A DNA stretch of 8,382 bases from Clostridiales bacterium (GTDB taxonomy: Bacteria; Bacillota; Clostridia; Oscillospirales; Oscillospiraceae), in the NCBI GenBank assembly GCA_018374635.1, contig JAHAEW010000106.1:1-8382 (forward strand), given 5' to 3'. Positions 5,918 to 8,382 of the stretch are shown here, in pieces. The notes beneath the pieces are model-generated. The model was not told the origin of the DNA. It saw nothing but the letters and a program-made list of their open reading frames with translations, and ran no database searches. Within the stretch, counting starts at the first letter, position 1. Every line of letters starts with the position of its first letter. The translations under genes and the position numbers were made by a program.

Positions 5918-6553
5918 ATGCGAGAGACGGACGGCATTTTATTTGATCTGGACGGGACCCTCTGGGACGCCGTGGAGGGAATCTGCCAGGGCTGGAACGC
6001 CGGATTTCAGGAGTGTGGGCTGGAGCCTGTACTGACCGTGCCCCAGCTGCGCAGCTGCATGGGGCTGCTGATGGAGGACATCGCCGCCCGGATCCTGCCC
6101 CAGATCGAAGACGGGGCGCGGCGGATGGAGATCATGGAGGTCTGCTACCGCCACCAGCTCCGCTATCTGGGGGAGCACGGCGGGAAGCTCTACCCCGGTG
6201 TGGCGGAGACGCTGGAGGAGCTGTCCGGGCGCGTTCCCCTCTTCATCGTGAGCAACTGCCAGGATGGCTATATCCAGTGCTTCTTGAAAGTCCACAGGTT
6301 GGAGAAGTATATCCGGGATTTTGAGTGCCCCGGCCGGACCGGACAGGCCAAGGCCGCGAACATTGCCCTGGTGGCCCGGCGCAACGGGCTCTCCGCGCCC
6401 GTCTATGTGGGGGATACCCAGGGGGACTGCGACGCCGCCCACGGGGCGGGCGTCCCCTTTTTCCATGCGGCCTATGGGTTTGGCAGCGTGGACCGGGCCG
6501 AGGGGCGCATCCAGGCCATCTCGGAGCTGACCGGCCTGCTCACGCCCCCCTGA
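5918..6553 (+). CDS. HAD-superfamily hydrolase, phosphoglycolate phosphatase-like
   Basis: The 211-residue cytoplasmic protein carries all four HAD motifs. ILFDLDGT has the nucleophile Asp10 and acid/base Asp12; IVSN has Ser112; Lys145 lies in TGQAKAANI; and YVGDTQGDCDAA has Asp166 and Asp170 for magnesium. The helical cap between motifs I and II (about 16-90) places it with the Gph/PGMB-like subfamily, so it likely removes phosphate from a small phosphorylated metabolite. The substrate cannot be read from sequence. The start is ATG 5918, because GGAAGGAGAG ends 7 nt upstream; a TTG seven codons earlier would lie across that ribosome site. It has its own promoter and sits 93 bp before prfC without a strong terminator between, so some read-through into prfC is possible. 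I see no functional link to ssnA-ygfK. Confidence 0.88.
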   Translation: MRETDGILFDLDGTLWDAVEGICQGWNAGFQECGLEPVLTVPQLRSCMGLLMEDIAARILPQIEDGARRMEIMEVCYRHQLRYLGEHGGKLYPGVAETLEELSGRVPLFIVSNCQDGYIQCFLKVHRLEKYIRDFECPGRTGQAKAANIALVARRNGLSAPVYVGDTQGDCDAAHGAGVPFFHAAYGFGSVDRAEGRIQAISELTGLLTPP

Positions 6554-6580
6554 AGGAACGAGACCGCCCGGCGGGGTCCC

Positions 6581-6610
6581 TTGTGACGAGGGCGGCACAT
6601 GTGATAAAAT
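6581..6610 (+). promoter_or_regulatory. Promoter of prfC
   Basis: TTGTGA (6581-6586) and TAAAAT (6605-6610) are 18 bp apart, with an extended -10 TG at 6602-6603. The start would be near 6617, giving a short leader of about 30 nt. Upstream, 6562-6578 holds only a weak GC-rich hairpin. Confidence 0.6.
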
Positions 6611-6646
6611 AAAACGCTATTTTTGAAATGAAGGACGGTTTTTGCC

Positions 6647-8260
6647 TTGTCAAAATACGAATCGGAAATCAAGCGCCGGCGCACGTTCGCCATCATCAGC
6701 CACCCCGACGCCGGTAAGACGACCCTGACCGAAAAGTTCCTCCTCTACGGAGGGGCCATCGCCCAGGCCGGTCAGGTCAAGGGCAAGAAGAACACCCGCG
6801 CCGCCACCTCCGACTGGATGGAGATCGAGAAGCAGCGCGGCATCTCGGTGACCTCTTCGGTCATGCAGTTCCAGTATGACGGATACTGCATCAATATTCT
6901 GGATACCCCCGGCCACCAGGACTTCTCGGAGGACACCTACCGCACCCTGATGGCGGCCGACTCCGCGGTCATGGTCATCGACGCGGCCAAGGGCGTGGAG
7001 GCCCAGACCCGCAAGCTCTTCAAGGTCTGCGCCATGCGGGACATCCCCATCTTCACCTTCATCAACAAGATGGACCGGGAGGCCCGGGATTCCTTCGAGC
7101 TGCTGGAAGAGCTGGAGAAGGAGCTGGGGATCGAGACCTACCCCGTCAACTGGCCCATTGGCTGCGGCAAAGATTTTAAGGGCGTCTACGACCGGGGCAG
7201 CCGGAAGATCATCCACTTTACCAGCAACGGCGGTTCCAAGGCGGCCACGGCCACCGAGGTGGAGCTGGGGGATCCCAACCTGGACGGCCTGATCGGCTCC
7301 ACCCTCCACCAGCAGCTGGTGGACGAGATCGAGCTGCTGGACGGCGCCGCCGCCGAGTTTGACCTGGACCGGGTGCGCCACGGCAAGCTCTCCCCGGTGT
7401 TCTTCGGCTCGGCCCTGACCAACTTCGGCGTGGAACCCTTCCTGGAGCACTTCCTCCAGATGACCACCGCGCCCCTGCCCCGGAAGGCGGGGGAGGAGAT
7501 CATCGACTCCATGGACGACCAGTTCTCGGCCTTTGTCTTCAAGATCCAGGCCAACATGAACAAGGCCCACCGGGACCGGATCGCCTTCATGCGCCTGGTC
7601 TCCGGCCGCTTTGACGCGGACAAGGAGGTCTACCATGTCCAGGGCGGGAAGAAGATCCGCCTCTCCCGGCCCCAGCAGCTGATGGCCGCCGAGCGGGAGA
7701 TCATCGAGGAGGCCTACGCCGGAGACATCATCGGCGTATTCGATCCCGGCATCTTCTCCATCGGCGACACCCTGTGCACCGCCGCCAAGAAGTTTAGGTT
7801 TGATCCCATCCCCACCTTTGCGCCCGAGCACTTCAAGCGGGTGCGCAGTCTGGACACCATGAAGCGCAAGCAGTTCCTCAAGGGCATGGAGCAGATCGCC
7901 CAGGAGGGCGCCATCCAGATCTTCAAGACCCCCTATTCCGGCATGGAGGAGGTCATCGTGGGCGTGGTGGGCACCCTCCAGTTCGACGTGCTGGAGTACC
8001 GCCTGAAGAATGAGTACAACGTGGACCTCTATATGGAGGGGCTGCCCTACGAGTACCTGCGCTGGATTGTCCGGGAGGACGAGGACGCCGAGCCCCTCAA
8101 GGAGGAGGACCTGATCCTGGGTACCGACACCAAGCTGGTGGAGGACTACAAGGGCAATCAGCTCCTGCTCTTCGGGTCCCAGTGGGCCATCCAGTGGACG
8201 GCCGACCGGAACAAGAATCTCACCCTGCGGGAGTTTGGCGGCAGCGCCGCCGACGCCTGA
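6647..8260 (+). CDS. prfC: Peptide chain release factor 3 (RF3)
   Basis: The protein has 537 residues (E. coli RF3 has 529) and is a translational GTPase that removes RF1/RF2 from the ribosome after peptide release. G motifs are intact: SHPDAGKT at 18-25 (P-loop), RGISVTSSV at 64-72 (switch I), DTPGHQDF at 86-93, NKMD at 140-143 and GSAL at 254-257. Beta-barrel domain II (about 290-385) and the RF3 C-terminal domain (about 390-525) follow, with the family-typical KRKQFLKGMEQIAQEGAIQIF at 406-426. The start is TTG at 6647, giving MSKYESEIKRRRTFAIISHPDAGKT, the normal RF3 beginning; the nearest ATG (6628) is in another frame. AAGGA lies 11 nt upstream, a rather long spacing that with TTG suggests moderate translation. 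It is followed by the double-hairpin repeat. Confidence 0.97.
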   Translation: MSKYESEIKRRRTFAIISHPDAGKTTLTEKFLLYGGAIAQAGQVKGKKNTRAATSDWMEIEKQRGISVTSSVMQFQYDGYCINILDTPGHQDFSEDTYRTLMAADSAVMVIDAAKGVEAQTRKLFKVCAMRDIPIFTFINKMDREARDSFELLEELEKELGIETYPVNWPIGCGKDFKGVYDRGSRKIIHFTSNGGSKAATATEVELGDPNLDGLIGSTLHQQLVDEIELLDGAAAEFDLDRVRHGKLSPVFFGSALTNFGVEPFLEHFLQMTTAPLPRKAGEEIIDSMDDQFSAFVFKIQANMNKAHRDRIAFMRLVSGRFDADKEVYHVQGGKKIRLSRPQQLMAAEREIIEEAYAGDIIGVFDPGIFSIGDTLCTAAKKFRFDPIPTFAPEHFKRVRSLDTMKRKQFLKGMEQIAQEGAIQIFKTPYSGMEEVIVGVVGTLQFDVLEYRLKNEYNVDLYMEGLPYEYLRWIVREDEDAEPLKEEDLILGTDTKLVEDYKGNQLLLFGSQWAIQWTADRNKNLTLREFGGSAADA

Positions 8261-8278
8261 TCCGGTTTTGAAATGAAA

Positions 8279-8310
8279 ACGCCCCGGTCTCCCTTGGGAG
8301 ACCGGGGCGT
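8279..8310 (+). repeat. Palindromic hairpin, right version
   Basis: ACGCCCCGGTCTCCC (8279-8293) pairs perfectly with the reverse complement at 8296-8310 around a TT centre, a 15-bp GC-rich stem starting 18 nt after the prfC stop. Only 8284-8310 is part of the shared repeat. The extra five bases 8279-8283 complete the stem here but not in the left copy. It may protect the prfC mRNA 3' end or add to termination. Confidence 0.75.
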
Positions 8311-8382
8311 CACAGCTTGTCAAAGAACGCCAGTTCTCAAAACACGAGGACTGGCGTTTTATCATTAAACGGAGCAAAAATC
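8284..8382. repeat. Right terminal inverted repeat, 99 bp
   Basis: This is the exact reverse complement of 1-99 and runs to the last base of the window. It starts within the palindromic hairpin and contains the second hairpin (8326-8358). It lies directly downstream of prfC. Confidence 0.95.
8326..8361 (+). terminator. Terminator of prfC in the right repeat
   Basis: AACGCCAGT (8326-8334) pairs with ACTGGCGTT (8350-8358), with three more inner pairs after a mismatch, and the stem continues into a TTTT run to 8360. It is the mirror of 25-57. With the palindrome before it, it forms a two-hairpin 3' end for prfC. Confidence 0.65.

Noticed and set aside
6621..8277. 12-base direct repeat TTTTGAAATGAA flanking prfC (6621-6632 and 8266-8277)
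   Set aside because: About two 12-base matches are expected by chance within 8.4 kb, so it cannot be taken as a target-site duplication.
6650..8377. 575-codon minus-strand frame opposite prfC
   Set aside because: Antisense of RF3, low-complexity, and it would read through the terminal repeat.
1..8382. Transposon bounded by the terminal repeats, or a CRISPR array or tRNA gene
   Set aside because: No transposase, integrase, target-site duplication, regularly spaced repeats or tRNA-like fold is visible; the cargo is ordinary chromosomal genes.

Overview
The window is GC-rich, densely coded bacterial DNA. Purine-linked ygfK and ssnA genes, a YheO-type PAS regulator, strong AAGGAGG-type ribosome binding sites, a TTG start and promoters with extended -10 elements together suggest an anaerobic Clostridia-type Firmicute, perhaps an Oscillospiraceae gut bacterium. 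The taxon is inferred from style and gene content only.

Layout, left to right. Positions 1-99 are a perfect inverted copy of 8284-8382, so the window is bounded by 99-bp terminal inverted repeats, each carrying two hairpins. A strong terminator (128-172) ends a minus-strand unit, ssnA (3333-4673) followed by ygfK (215-3211). SsnA is an amidohydrolase of the TrzA/guanine-deaminase type. YgfK is a 998-residue Fe-S flavoprotein with dihydropyrimidine dehydrogenase-like modules. A 478-bp divergent regulatory region (4674-5151) holds a candidate ssnA promoter, possible operators, a leader RNA of about 220 nt with an intrinsic terminator in front of ssnA, and the promoter of a plus-strand YheO-like regulator (5152-5799). 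Two unrelated genes follow on the plus strand, each with its own likely promoter: a HAD phosphatase (5918-6553) and prfC, peptide chain release factor 3 (6647-8260). The right repeat forms the 3' end of prfC.

How the genes work together. ssnA and ygfK are partners in the selenium-dependent molybdenum hydroxylase / anaerobic purine (uric acid) breakdown clusters of enterobacteria and clostridia. The divergent PAS-HTH regulator is the obvious candidate to control them. The other usual members (xdh-type hydroxylase subunits, ygeX/ygeY/ygeW, hyuA, selD, yqeB/yqeC) are absent here, so the pathway must be completed elsewhere in the genome.

The most interesting signals are non-coding. One is the ssnA leader, with its terminator and a possible pseudoknot-based switch, which would suggest ligand- or protein-controlled attenuation of a purine gene unit. 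The other is the pair of 99-bp inverted repeats at the very ends, which may be an invertible or dispersed terminator repeat or simply the place where a short-read assembly broke. No wholly new protein system is visible.
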